Assembly: GCA_052034005.1 (NCBI GenBank)
Contig: JBPOJB010000019.1
Span: 39,257 to 103,256, forward strand
Length of the DNA: 64,000 nucleotides
Direction: 5' to 3'
Source of the DNA: JAAYDI01 sp052034005
GTDB lineage: Bacteria > Planctomycetota > Planctomycetia > Pirellulales > Pirellulaceae
In this document: one piece after another, positions 1 to 10,255 of the stretch
Numbering within the stretch: the first letter of the stretch is position 1
Layout: every line of letters begins with the position of its first letter
Translations under genes and position numbers: made by a program
The notes under the pieces: generated by a model
Databases searched by the model: none
What the model was told of the DNA's origin: nothing
What the model saw: the letters and a program-made list of their open reading frames with translations, nothing else

Positions 1-243
1 TTCATGCTCTCGCTGACATCCAACACCAGCTGGCAGATCAGGTTCGTCTCGTCGTCGAATTGCTTGACGTAGAGCTTGTCCGTGCGCCCGAAGGCTTTCC
101 AGTCGACGTAGCGCGGGTCGTCACCGGGCGCATAGTCGCGGTGCTCGGCGAACTCGATCGAGAACCCGTGGAACGGGCTCCGGTGCAGGCCGGCCACGTA
201 CCCTTCCACGATGTGCCGGGCGCGCAGGTGCAGGCCTTGGATC

Positions 244-1302
<1,059 letters not shown>

Positions 1303-1374
1303 GGTTCTGCCGGCTTTCACGATGGGTTCCGCTGGGCCCCGGCCACGACGATGAGCCGGCGGCACCGGTCACGA

Positions 1375-3708
1375 TCACTCTGCGCGCAAGGCGGGGCCGT
1401 CCGGCGGCGGCTCGACCCGGCCGGTCGTGTTGAGCGCCACCAGTTCGTCGGCTGAGGCGATCAACAGAATACCGTCGTCAATCACCAGGTTCCCGCCCTG
1501 CAGCCCGATCGCGGCAAGGTCGATCGGCTGCCGAACCTGTTGCCCCGAGTATTGATCAAACACGTAGATGCGCTCGCGCGTGGGCCAGTAGACCTCATCG
1601 CCCGCCAGGATCCCACGCCCCTGGCCGCGCGACGGAGGCCCCGCGTACCCGCGCGCGACGCCGCGCGGCGCAGGGAACTGGCGGACCACCGCGCCCGACG
1701 ACGCGTCGATCCAATACAGGTAGTCGCCGCTGGCTACCAACCGGTCGTGCGCCGCACCCAGTAAGTGTACGACATCGGTCGCCATCCCGGCAGCCGTGCT
1801 CCACAACACCGTACCGAACGCGGCGTCCAGGGCAAACACCCGGTCGCCGTCGGCGGCCGCGACATAGAGCGTTCCCCGATCGACCAGGCAGGGGCTCGCG
1901 TCACGCAGGAAATGCCGGTCGCCCACGTCCTGGTCATCGTCGCTCCATCCCGACCGGCGGTAGCGGCACAACCAGCGGACCCGCCCGTCGTCGGCGCGCA
2001 GCGCCGCCACCGCGCCCAGGTTCGTGTTGTAGTACAGCGTGTCGTCCGCCAGCGACAGCGGATTGTTGGGCCACTCGAACAGCACGCCCGCGACCGACTC
2101 GCCCCGGCCGATCGGGCGCTCCCAGATCAGCCGTCCCGTCTCGACGCCGTAGCAGGCGACCTTGACCTGGGCACTGCCCGGGTCGCGGCGCCGCACGCTG
2201 GCGTAGAGGCGCGCGCCGCGGGCCAGCGGCGCCGCCTCGAACTCCCAGCCCGGCGCGCCGGGCCCGATGCGTCCGAACAGCAGCTTCTGAGTCGCCAGGT
2301 CGATGCCGACCAACGCGCTGCGCTGGTCGTCCCGCACCATGTACTGGTCGCCGCCGCCCGTCCAGGCCGCACCCATCCGCGCAAACAAGCGCCCCTGGTC
2401 GATCGTCACCGTGCAGCGCGGCACGCCCGCATGGGCCGCGCGGAGCGGAATCGCCTCCTCGATGTTCGCGCGACCCTGGAAGATCACATCCGACAGGGCC
2501 GCGGACGGCGCTGCGCCCGCCGCGCCCGATATCGGCCAACGCGGCCGGCCGTCCCACAGCCGCACCGCACGGATCGCGTCCGGCTGGTAGATGTACACCA
2601 CGCCGGCGTCCACCGCCACGTGGTAACCGAGCAGCGCGTCGGCCGTTTCCGCCACGCGCATCTGGCCCTCGCTCAGCCGGTCCCCGCCAGCTTCCAGCCG
2701 CGGCAGACTCAGACGCCAGATCGGGCGGAGCGCCACATCGACCGGCCGCGAGACGATCCCGTTGCGCGTCGGGCATCCCGCATAGGTCGTCCAGCCGATC
2801 GGCTGCGGCGGGAGCGGCCAGGACCGGGCGTCCTCGGTCAGCTGGACGAGCGTCTCCACCAGGTTGCCGCTTCGCGAACCCAACACGCCGACGGCGTCCG
2901 GGTCCAGCCGCCGCAACAGGTCCGTCTCCAGCCGCGCGCGCTCCAGGGAACCTTCGAGCAGCGACACGAGCGCCAGGCGGGCCCGGACCGACGAGACCGG
3001 GATGTCGCTGTCCGGATAGCTCAGCCACGGGACCGGCCCGCCGGGCTCGGCAAAGGCGGCCGACAGCTCGGTCCACCGCGACTGCCAATCCCTTCCGCGC
3101 AGCGCCGACCACCAGGAGCAGCCGGCGGCACACTGCAGCACGCGGGCGGCCGACGGGAACACGCGCAGCTGCGGATGGATGGACTCCCAATAGCGGCGTG
3201 CCAGCGTGTAGTTGCCGCGCTCCAACGCCATCTCGCCCAGCCGCAGCAGCGCCTGGTCGCCAACCGAACTCAGGAACAGCTCGTCCGCGATGCGCTGCAG
3301 CTTGCGCTCGCTCCGCTCCGCCACCGCCTCCTCGTACGCACGGGCCGCGATCCCTTCGACCTGCTGGCGGTAGATGGCCAGCGCCTGCGGCGCGCGCGCA
3401 TGCCAGGATGCCAACTGCATCTGGCCGTACTCGCTCAACGGCACGTAAGCCGCGAAGCCCAACGCCTGCCACTGGGCATCGACCGGCGCTTCGATCAGCC
3501 GATCACCGCGGTTCTCCATCACCCGCCGCAAGGTCTCGACCGCGTCCGCCCACTGCTCGTCCTTGAGGAACTCGTCGACATGCTCCAGCCAGGCCCGCAC
3601 GTCGTTGCCCGCCTCTTCCACTTGCACGTCGGCCAGTTGGGCGAAGGCATGGACCGGCTGCACGCCGCAGACAAGGACCAGGAACACCAGCCGACGGATC
3701 TGCAGCAC
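1375..3708 (-). CDS. Exported PQQ-like beta-propeller protein with TPR-like N-terminal region
   Basis: A 777-aa exported protein. From the GTG at 3708 it has a clear signal peptide (MLQIRRLVFLVLVCGVQPVHA) and GGAGAG lies about 5 bases upstream of that codon, so I use this start rather than the longer in-frame extension. Residues ~30-300 are helical and Ala/Leu/Glu-rich, compatible with TPR-like repeats. From ~330 onward come PQQ/pyrrolo-quinoline-type blades with repeated patterns such as GRPRWPISG, GRLIWERPIG, GRVRWLCRYRR and FALDAAFGTVLWSTAAG. These propellers occur in outer-membrane assembly proteins (BamB type), dehydrogenases and many planctomycete secreted proteins. No catalytic quinoprotein signature was found, so a binding or scaffold role outside the cytoplasm is more likely than an oxidoreductase. 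Confidence 0.85.
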   Translation of the reverse strand: MLQIRRLVFLVLVCGVQPVHAFAQLADVQVEEAGNDVRAWLEHVDEFLKDEQWADAVETLRRVMENRGDRLIEAPVDAQWQALGFAAYVPLSEYGQMQLASWHARAPQALAIYRQQVEGIAARAYEEAVAERSERKLQRIADELFLSSVGDQALLRLGEMALERGNYTLARRYWESIHPQLRVFPSAARVLQCAAGCSWWSALRGRDWQSRWTELSAAFAEPGGPVPWLSYPDSDIPVSSVRARLALVSLLEGSLERARLETDLLRRLDPDAVGVLGSRSGNLVETLVQLTEDARSWPLPPQPIGWTTYAGCPTRNGIVSRPVDVALRPIWRLSLPRLEAGGDRLSEGQMRVAETADALLGYHVAVDAGVVYIYQPDAIRAVRLWDGRPRWPISGAAGAAPSAALSDVIFQGRANIEEAIPLRAAHAGVPRCTVTIDQGRLFARMGAAWTGGGDQYMVRDDQRSALVGIDLATQKLLFGRIGPGAPGWEFEAAPLARGARLYASVRRRDPGSAQVKVACYGVETGRLIWERPIGRGESVAGVLFEWPNNPLSLADDTLYYNTNLGAVAALRADDGRVRWLCRYRRSGWSDDDQDVGDRHFLRDASPCLVDRGTLYVAAADGDRVFALDAAFGTVLWSTAAGMATDVVHLLGAAHDRLVASGDYLYWIDASSGAVVRQFPAPRGVARGYAGPPSRGQGRGILAGDEVYWPTRERIYVFDQYSGQQVRQPIDLAAIGLQGGNLVIDDGILLIASADELVALNTTGRVEPPPDGPALRAE

Positions 3709-3756
3709 GATTCTCTCCGTGAACTCCCTGAAGGCGGCCTTCGGCGGGCCGCGCGC

Positions 3757-3785
3757 ATTATAGGGGACCACCCCGCGGTTGCCCA
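3757..3785 (-). promoter_or_regulatory. Possible sigma-70 promoter for the PQQ-propeller gene
   Basis: On the minus strand a perfect TATAAT (3757-3762) is preceded by 17 bases and TGGGCA (3780-3785), a 4/6 match to TTGACA. It lies about 50 bases upstream of the chosen GTG start. The same CTATAATGC string is found before the GH123-like gene at 58.3 kb. Prediction only. Confidence 0.4.
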
Positions 3786-3805
3786 CCGTGGATGACCGCG
3801 GAGCG

Positions 3806-5110
3806 TCAGCGGCAATACAGGCCCGCAAACACGAGGAGGCCCATGGCGACCGCGCCGTGCCAGGAAAGCCCACACATCGCGCGCAGCACGCCGTGCGGCC
3901 GATTGCCGCGCGCCGGGGGAAGAGACAGCAACGCCAGGGCGGCCAGCGCCAGCACCAGGCTGTGCAGGCCGGTCAACAACGCGTAGCCCACTGCCCAGGC
4001 CCGGGCGTGCGGGAGACTGACCGGCAGCCGCAAGCCGGAGTACTGGCCGTTGAGCCCTTCCGCGGTCGGCGCATCCCACAACGGATCCAGATACGCACGC
4101 ACATAGGCCTCGCGCGCCGCCATGCTCGCGAGGCTCGTGTCAATCTGATTCAAACGCTCGCCGATCATCGTCGCATCCTGGCCGTCACGCAACACGGCCT
4201 CCGCGAACGACCACCGGTCGGCCCCCAGCCGCCGGAGCGACTCCAGCACCGACTCCGCCTGCCGCGGTGCCGCCGCCTGCTGCTGCCGACAATAGTCGCG
4301 GAGCACCAGGAAGCACTGCCGCCGGCGCTCCAGCTCGCCCCGCTCGACTTCGATGCGACGCCGCGCCGCGTCGCGCCGCACAGCCGTCGGGTGGATCTGG
4401 TACGCCATGACCTCGATCAAGTCGCGCCGCAACTGCGTGTCGTCCAGCCACTGCCCCACCTCCCGCTCCGTCCAACTGACCAAGCTCGTTTGCAACGTCG
4501 TAACCAGCTCAAGCCGGCGTCGATCCGACTCCCCAAACCGATCGGGACGCCTCGTGCGACGGGCCTCCAGGTCGCGCGCCAACACCCTGAGCCGTTCCTT
4601 CACGGCGTGCACATAGTAGACGCTCGCCTCGTCAAACACCGTCGTCCCCGGACTCCACACCGCGATGCCGTTCGAATACAACGCAGCATACTCGCGCACC
4701 CGTATGCCCACCGCGAATCCAGCCAGTACGAGCGCCGTCGCCAGACCGGCCCGGGCGATCCGAACCCGGCCGCCGCGCCACGCGCGCTGCCCGGACCACA
4801 CCGCCATGCTCGAGACGGCCAGCGCGAACGCCCCGGCCGCCGCCCACCGCACGGACAGCCCGATCTCGCCGGCCGTGGGCCACCTGTCCGGCGCGCTGCG
4901 CCCACGCAGGATCACCACCACGATCCACGACACCGCTAGAAGCAGCAGGCCCGCCCACAACAACACGCACACCGTGTAACGCAGAACCGGCACGACCCGA
5001 CCCGACCACCCGGCGACCACCACGCGGCCAACCTGCACGGTACGCGGCGACGCGGCAGCACTGGCGATGGGAGCGGTCGAGCGGGTTCGCGTGCGGCGTT
5101 TGCGGGACAT
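3806..5110 (-). CDS. Multi-pass membrane protein of unknown function
   Basis: A 434-aa protein from the ATG at 5110 (an in-frame TTG at 5143 would add 11 residues). It starts with a basic stretch (MSRKRRTRTRS), then three hydrophobic segments at about residues 40-65, 90-110 and 120-140, a long charged, mainly helical soluble part (~145-350) rich in Arg and Glu, and two C-terminal hydrophobic segments (~360-385 and 400-430). I do not recognise the family. Size and scattered hydrophobic segments loosely recall oxidase-associated membrane proteins, but the conserved His/Glu pattern of subunit III is not evident. It sits between the dihaem cytochrome gene and the PQQ-propeller gene on the same strand, so it may belong to that envelope or electron-transfer set. 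Confidence 0.75.
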   Translation of the reverse strand: MSRKRRTRTRSTAPIASAAASPRTVQVGRVVVAGWSGRVVPVLRYTVCVLLWAGLLLLAVSWIVVVILRGRSAPDRWPTAGEIGLSVRWAAAGAFALAVSSMAVWSGQRAWRGGRVRIARAGLATALVLAGFAVGIRVREYAALYSNGIAVWSPGTTVFDEASVYYVHAVKERLRVLARDLEARRTRRPDRFGESDRRRLELVTTLQTSLVSWTEREVGQWLDDTQLRRDLIEVMAYQIHPTAVRRDAARRRIEVERGELERRRQCFLVLRDYCRQQQAAAPRQAESVLESLRRLGADRWSFAEAVLRDGQDATMIGERLNQIDTSLASMAAREAYVRAYLDPLWDAPTAEGLNGQYSGLRLPVSLPHARAWAVGYALLTGLHSLVLALAALALLSLPPARGNRPHGVLRAMCGLSWHGAVAMGLLVFAGLYCR

Positions 5111-5357
5111 GGCTGATGAGCTGGACGAGCCCACCTGCAGCAACGGTAGTCGGGGTTCAGTCGCAGCCGTACCCGGCCCGCGCCGCGGTTATCAGGTGTC
5201 TTTTTCTTGTGCGTGCGTGTGTGTGCGCCGCGCCGCCGTGGGAGGGCGCCTGGGCCAATTCCCGCCCGCGCGTTACCGTCGCGCGTCACGGGGTCGCCCG
5301 TGATTGTAACGGATAGAGCTCACCGCGCCACCTTGCCACTGGATTCGCCAGCGGCAC

Positions 5358-6623
5358 TCACGGCACGTGCGAGACATGGCTGAGCGGGTCAGAGGGGAGG
5401 CTGCGCGCGTAGGCGACCAGGTACCAGATCTCCTCGTCGCTCAGCTGCGTGGCCACGCTGGTCATCGTCGTACCGGCAATCCCGTTCTTGAGTTTCACGA
5501 ACAGGTCTTCGGGCGCATCGCCGCCTCGATACGTGCCGATCCGCAGATTGCGCGGCTCGGCGAACCGTGGCGGGAGCGCACCCAGCGCCAGGTAGTCGGC
5601 CAGCGTTTCGGGGGTGGTCGGCGCCAGCTCTTTCGACCATTCGTCGTAGTCTTCGGTCTGGCCGTCTCCCAGCGCCGTGTCCCCGTGACACTGGCCGCAA
5701 TTGGTCAGCGTGGTGAAGAACCACTGGCGGCCGCGGGCAACGGAGTGCGGCGCACTGTAGTCGGCGGGAGGCGGTGGGACCACCGTCACATGCTGATCGG
5801 CGTCCAGCCAGGGCTGGACGACGTCGGCCAGGATCTCGTCCAGCATCTTGACCTGACGCGCATACGCGGTCGGGCTGATCTCCTGCTGCTTCGGATCCAA
5901 CAGACGCTGGTCGTCATCCAGCGTGACAACCACCTCGCTGATCACGGCGCGCTCGAACAGGCCGCGAATGCTCAAGTAACGCACGTACTGCACCAGCACA
6001 TCGCGCTGGGAGTCGGTAAGAGACCGGAACGACGGCATCGCGGTCTCCGGAACGCCGCGCTGCAGCACCCGGTGCAGGTCCTCGCCGGTCGGCGGCAGGG
6101 TCGACGGCGTGCGTTTGAACTTGAAGAGCCCGCGACGATAGTCGCGTGGATACGGATTGAGCGATCGAGCTGATGGCCCGCAGCCGTCGCCCGACCTGCC
6201 GTGGCACCGCTCGCACAGATTGCGATACAGGCCGACCGCGGCGCGCTCACCTTCGCCCGCGTCGGCGCCAACCGCCCGGCGCAGACCGGCCGACTCGAAC
6301 AGCGCGCCCAACTCCAGATCGTCTTGGGCGGGCACCCGTGGGTCCGCGGGCGTCCCGAAGTACCGCGCCACGGCACGCTGGATGTCGTCCAGCCGCTGAC
6401 GCACTAGCGGCTCGGAAAAATCCTCCAGGCTCCGGGCCAACTTCTGATTGCGGGCGAACACCCGGTTCACCGCAAACTGGTCCGGCGCGCGATCGCATCC
6501 GCATACCAGCACAAGCCCCCACAAGATCGGCTGCCGCCACAGACCGCACCGCGCGGCCGCCCTCCCCCTGCTGGTGGTCCCCGCAGACAGCCGTGGCCGT
6601 ATCAATCGCACGCTGGGCCGCAT
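5358..6623 (-). CDS. Dihaem c-type cytochrome lipoprotein
   Basis: A 421-aa protein from the ATG at 6623. The N-terminal hydrophobic stretch ends in a lipobox-like LVCGC followed by DRAP, indicating a lipid-anchored envelope protein. Two covalent haem sites are visible: CERCH near residue 145, followed by GRSGDGCGPSARSL, and CGQCH near residue 310, followed by GDTALGDGQT. Each is followed by a downstream Met-containing stretch (ETAMPSFRSL and TTMTSVATQLSDEEIWYLVAYARSL) of the type that supplies the sixth haem ligand in class I cytochromes c. The role is electron transfer in the periplasm. The second domain ends in the typical cytochrome c helix. The gene is divergent from the GH97 gene. Its direct redox partner is unknown; the bc-type operon near 46-54 kb is a candidate only by function. 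Confidence 0.9.
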   Translation of the reverse strand: MRPSVRLIRPRLSAGTTSRGRAAARCGLWRQPILWGLVLVCGCDRAPDQFAVNRVFARNQKLARSLEDFSEPLVRQRLDDIQRAVARYFGTPADPRVPAQDDLELGALFESAGLRRAVGADAGEGERAAVGLYRNLCERCHGRSGDGCGPSARSLNPYPRDYRRGLFKFKRTPSTLPPTGEDLHRVLQRGVPETAMPSFRSLTDSQRDVLVQYVRYLSIRGLFERAVISEVVVTLDDDQRLLDPKQQEISPTAYARQVKMLDEILADVVQPWLDADQHVTVVPPPPADYSAPHSVARGRQWFFTTLTNCGQCHGDTALGDGQTEDYDEWSKELAPTTPETLADYLALGALPPRFAEPRNLRIGTYRGGDAPEDLFVKLKNGIAGTTMTSVATQLSDEEIWYLVAYARSLPSDPLSHVSHVP

Positions 6624-6851
6624 GGCAGCCGTTTCTCCAAACCCGCCCGGACATCGTCCCACACCGCGAAACCCGCACTGGCTATCGTAGCCCAGTGGCG
6701 GGCGGCGAGAAAGCGGCTGCCATTTGCACCATGAAGCAGAGTCTGGTGGAATAGGACCACGAAGGCCTGAGCCTTCGCCGACTGTGCGCGCTGTTGCGGT
6801 TGTCGCGTGCGACGCTTCGCACTCACGGTTACGCGAAAGAAGGACGGTTTT

Positions 6852-9302
6852 ATGAAATTGCCGGTCTGTTCGATTGCGCTCCTGTGGCTCGGTGCCGTGG
6901 CCTCAGCTCACGAAACGGCCTCCGTTCACGAAAGCGGCCCCTGGTCCGTCTCGTCTCCGAGCGGAACTCTTTCCATAGTGATCGAAATGACGCATTCGAA
7001 CGGGATGGGCGCAGCGGCGAGCGCGCTGTGCTGCGGCGTCCACGACCACGATGGCGAGGTGCTGCCCCATGCACCGCTGGGGATTACGCTCCAGCGGCTC
7101 GGCCGGTTCACTGGGAACCTGCGGCTGGTCGGCAAGTCCGCTCGGATCATTGACGAGCGCTACACGATGCCGGTGGGGAAGCGGAGCCAGTGCAGCAACC
7201 GGGCGAACGAGCTGACCCTTGACTTCCTCAACGATACTGACGAGAAGGTCGGTCTCATCCTCCGCGCCTACGACGACGGCGTCGCCTACCGGTACCGCAT
7301 CGATGGGACGGGAGAAGATACCGTGGTCGGCGAGACGTCGAGCTTCCATATCCCGGCAGGGTCTCAAGGGTGGTTCGCCCGGTATACCCAGCCCAACTAC
7401 GAGTGGTACTACGACGCCCATGCCGAGCTGGCGGGGATCGATTATGACGTCGCGGTTCCAGCCTTGTTCCGCACTCCCACGGGCCACTGGGTTTATGTGA
7501 CCGAAGCGTCCGTCGACGGGACGTACGCCGGCGCTCGCCTGAAGTTCCAGGACGCGGCAGGCGAGCTGCTCACTTTTCAGCTGCCCGAGCAACCCTCTTC
7601 CACCCTTCCTTGGCTCACGCCCTGGCGCCTCGCCATCATCGGCAAGAACCTGGGGACACTCGTCGAATCGATGCTGGTCTTCAATCTCAATCCGCCGAGC
7701 GAGATCGCCGACACCAGTTGGATCATGCCGGGCACGGATGTGATTCCCTGGATGACCGGCCCGAACACCAACAACACGAGCCTCGCGCGCATGAAGCAGT
7801 TCGTGGACCTGGCCAGCGAAATGGGCTGGACCTGGATCGAGTTCGACAACGCCCTGGTTTTCGGTAATCAGATCACGGATGTGCCGGACCAATGGATGGC
7901 GGTTCCCTGGATTCCCGAGGTGGTGCAATATGCCCGGACCAAAGGGGTGAACGTGTACGGGTGGGAGCACTGGCAGAACCTTGATACCGCCGAGAAACGC
8001 GAGAAAATCCTGGGATACCTCGTCCGGCACGGGTTCAAGGGGATCAAGGTGGATTTCCTGGATAGCGACAGCCAGGAGCGGTTCAAGTTCCGGGACGTGA
8101 TCGCTCGGGAATGCGCCGACCGTAGACTGATGCTCAGCTACCACGGCGAAACCGTGCCGCGCGGACAGCAGCGCCGCTGGCCGCACATCGCCACCCTGGA
8201 AGGCGTCAAGGGCGAGGAGTATTACCTGTTCGAGTACGGGCCGACCCCGGCCTACAACGTGAACCTGGTGTTCACGCGCAACATCGCCGGATCGATGGAC
8301 AGCTGCCCGAGCGGCTTCGAGTTGACCGGCACGCCGTTTTCCCGCCGCACCACCACCAACGCTCACGAGATGGCCCTGGCCGTCCTGTTCGAGTCCGGCT
8401 GGCAGTGCATGTCGGTCAGCCCGGAGAGCATGGCGGGGAACCCCGCGCGGGGCTTCCTGAAAGACCTTCCATCGGCCTGGGACGACATCCACTTCGTAGA
8501 CGGGTACCCCGACGAGTTCGCTGTCCTGGCTCGCCGCAAGGGCCGCGACTGGTGGTTGGTGGGGATCAATGCCGCTACGCCGCGGGAAGTGACCATCCCC
8601 CTGGACTTCCTCCAGCCCGGCACCTACGACGCCCGGCTTTACCACGACGCCCGGGAAGAGCAGCCGGTCGGCTTGGACGTGAAGGTCCAGAACTGCGGCG
8701 GGGTCAATGCGGCCCTCTCATGGATCGAGTTGTGGTCTTCCGAAAAGCCGGCCAACCGGCTCGACTACCAGAGGCCGAAAGACATGATGGATGCTCCGGA
8801 CGGCTACTACCTGATCGCCGTGGACGACTGCGGCGCAGAGGGGTGTCAGCCGCACCTGAGGTCGGGGCTGAACTGGCGCTACACGCCGGCCGAAGTTCCT
8901 CTGGCCGTCTGTGACGAACACGATCCGGCCCGCACGATCAGCTTCAGCGAGAGCGCGATCCTCTTCCGTTACACCAATCTCAGCAGAACCGCCCGATACA
9001 AGCTACGGGTCATGTACCTGTCCCACAGCGACAACCGTGCCCAGAGCCTGTCGGTCAACGGACGAGAACTGCACGACACGCTCGCCCTTCCCGCCCAGCA
9101 GATCGTCTGCCGGGAATACGACCTCTCCGGAACGGAGATCCAGGAGTTACCGTTGGAAGCCGTCGATACCAGGATCGCGGTCGATGACATTACCGTGGAT
9201 ACGGCCAGCCCTCTGACCATTCACATGCCGAGCAACGGCGGGTTCGGCATCCGGCTCGAAGGCAGCTATCGGAATCTGGCGTCCGGCCCGTCATCGCCCT
9301 GA
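6852..9302 (+). CDS. GH97-family glycoside hydrolase (alpha-glucosidase/alpha-galactosidase type)
   Basis: An 816-aa exported enzyme from the ATG at 6852, which has AGAAGGA upstream and opens a signal peptide (MKLPVCSIALLWLGAVASA). Domain order fits GH97: an N-terminal beta-sandwich (LSIVIEM, NELTLDFLND, LRAYDDGVAYRYRI), then a TIM barrel with WTWIEFDNAL, VYGWEHW and GIKVDFLDSDSQ. D401 in GIKVDF sits where retaining GH97 enzymes have their nucleophile, which favours the retaining (alpha-galactosidase-like) branch. E450 in LEGVKGEE matches the conserved acid/metal-site region. Residues ~630-815 form an extra beta-rich C-terminal domain that is longer than in minimal GH97 proteins and may bind carbohydrate. 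It is the first gene of a plus-strand group of sugar-processing genes. Substrate specificity cannot be assigned. Confidence 0.93.
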   Translation: MKLPVCSIALLWLGAVASAHETASVHESGPWSVSSPSGTLSIVIEMTHSNGMGAAASALCCGVHDHDGEVLPHAPLGITLQRLGRFTGNLRLVGKSARIIDERYTMPVGKRSQCSNRANELTLDFLNDTDEKVGLILRAYDDGVAYRYRIDGTGEDTVVGETSSFHIPAGSQGWFARYTQPNYEWYYDAHAELAGIDYDVAVPALFRTPTGHWVYVTEASVDGTYAGARLKFQDAAGELLTFQLPEQPSSTLPWLTPWRLAIIGKNLGTLVESMLVFNLNPPSEIADTSWIMPGTDVIPWMTGPNTNNTSLARMKQFVDLASEMGWTWIEFDNALVFGNQITDVPDQWMAVPWIPEVVQYARTKGVNVYGWEHWQNLDTAEKREKILGYLVRHGFKGIKVDFLDSDSQERFKFRDVIARECADRRLMLSYHGETVPRGQQRRWPHIATLEGVKGEEYYLFEYGPTPAYNVNLVFTRNIAGSMDSCPSGFELTGTPFSRRTTTNAHEMALAVLFESGWQCMSVSPESMAGNPARGFLKDLPSAWDDIHFVDGYPDEFAVLARRKGRDWWLVGINAATPREVTIPLDFLQPGTYDARLYHDAREEQPVGLDVKVQNCGGVNAALSWIELWSSEKPANRLDYQRPKDMMDAPDGYYLIAVDDCGAEGCQPHLRSGLNWRYTPAEVPLAVCDEHDPARTISFSESAILFRYTNLSRTARYKLRVMYLSHSDNRAQSLSVNGRELHDTLALPAQQIVCREYDLSGTEIQELPLEAVDTRIAVDDITVDTASPLTIHMPSNGGFGIRLEGSYRNLASGPSSP

Positions 9303-9368
9303 AAAGAACCAAGGTGTCTTAACGGTTAACGCTTATCGTTTTCTTTTCCGCACCCCATCAGACACGTT

Positions 9369-9437
9369 CGTAGTGACCCGATTCATCGGGTCCGGGAGTG
9401 GGGGGCGAGGAATGACCGCATGAATGCGGTCACTACG
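9369..9437. repeat. Short palindromic element with 10-bp terminal inverted repeats
   Basis: CGTAGTGACC (9369-9378) is mirrored exactly by GGTCACTACG (9428-9437). Inside are two nested palindromes, GACCCGATTCATCGGGTC and GACCGCATGAATGCGGTC. This makes a cruciform or two-hairpin structure of 69 bp. It resembles REP/MITE-like units; no transposase is nearby. Confidence 0.7.
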
Positions 9438-9603
9438 AGCCACGCCCATGGACGTGAAGCCAGAACTAACCGCTTGACTCGCGGCGCATGTGCGCCTGGT
9501 CAACGTGATTGCGTACAAAGAGACAGACACTCTGGTTTCTGCCTTTGGTCTCAGCGGGGCGGGCGGGTGCAGTGCGACGTGAACACGTGGCGGACGGTGG
9601 CCG

Positions 9604-9880
9604 GCCGAAACCAGAGCCGAAACCAGAGCCAAAACCAGAGTGTCTGCTTCTGAGTTCCCCCCCTTGAAAAAGGGGGGGCAAGGGGGGGTGAGAGCCTCAC
9701 GCCGCCACTGCCTCCTTGTCGCCCGGTACGGATGGCCAGTCGAAACCAGAGTGGAAACCAGAGTGTCTGTTTCTGAGTGGCCTGGTTTTCCTGAGGACAG
9801 ACCCCCCCGTACCCCCCCTTGAAAAAGGGGGGGCAAGAGGGAGTGACAGCCGAAACCAGAGCGGCACCAGAAGTCAGACA
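9604..9880 (+). repeat. CCAGAGTGTCTG repeat block, copy 1
   Basis: Begins with tandem GAAACCAGAG units and GTGTCTGCTTCTGAG, then a CCCCCCCTT-GAA-AAGGGGGGG hairpin (9657-9678), a stretch containing GTGAGAGCCTCACGCCGCCA, further CCAGAGTGTCTG units, GGCCTGGTTTTCCT, and a second identical hairpin (9812-9833). The block is related over most of its length, in direct orientation, to the one at 13943-14230, so the two flank the GH106 gene. Confidence 0.75.
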
Positions 9881-10255
9881 CTCTGTTTCCGGGCTGCCGG
9901 CGCCTGGGACCGGCCTGGGACCAGAGCAGCCTGCGACCAGAGTGCTTGGCTCTACATCACCCCCCAGCTTCTGACTCTGCGGGCTTCCGTCCCGAAGGGA
10001 CAGCTCCATCACAGTAGAGAGCGAGAACCTACCGGAGTCTCAACGGGACGGCCCGAATCCCCCCGGCCTATGATTCAGAAGTCAGACGCTTTGATTTAGG
10101 GTATTGACTTAACGCACTCTGATTTCGGACTCAGATTTCGGACCGCCGGCCTCTGAGCACAGAGCCCAGAATCTGAGCGTCTGACTCCCCGGACTCTGAG
10201 CAAGCCCGTGTGGCCGTACCGGCGGGATATGGACGCATCAAAAAGGAGGCTGGTG

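Larger units (their letters stand above)
9303..10255. other. Repeat-rich intergenic region between GH97 and GH106 genes
   Basis: About 950 bp without a convincing gene. It opens with a 58-bp stretch resembling one end of the 400-bp dispersed repeat (ACCAAGGTGTCTTAACGGTT), then a 69-bp palindromic element, a GAAACCAGAGTGTCTG repeat block with two C7/G7 hairpins, a degenerate internal piece of the dispersed repeat (around 9985-10068, TTCCGTCCCGAAGGGACA) and an inverted piece (around 10197-10240, GCCCGTGTGGCCGTACC). The short open frames here follow the repeats and lack ribosome-binding sites. Confidence 0.8.

Noticed and set aside
1765..3795. Long plus-strand ORF opposite the PQQ-propeller gene
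   Set aside because: Mirror frame of a well-supported gene; Arg/Gln/His-rich with no domain logic. Similar shadows opposite 6903-8645, 17476-19722 and 46505-48874 were dropped for the same reason.
9657..9678. C7TT-GAA-AAG7 hairpin as a Rho-independent terminator
   Set aside because: No T-tract follows, it lies ~350 bp from the previous stop, and the same hairpin recurs inside repeat blocks.
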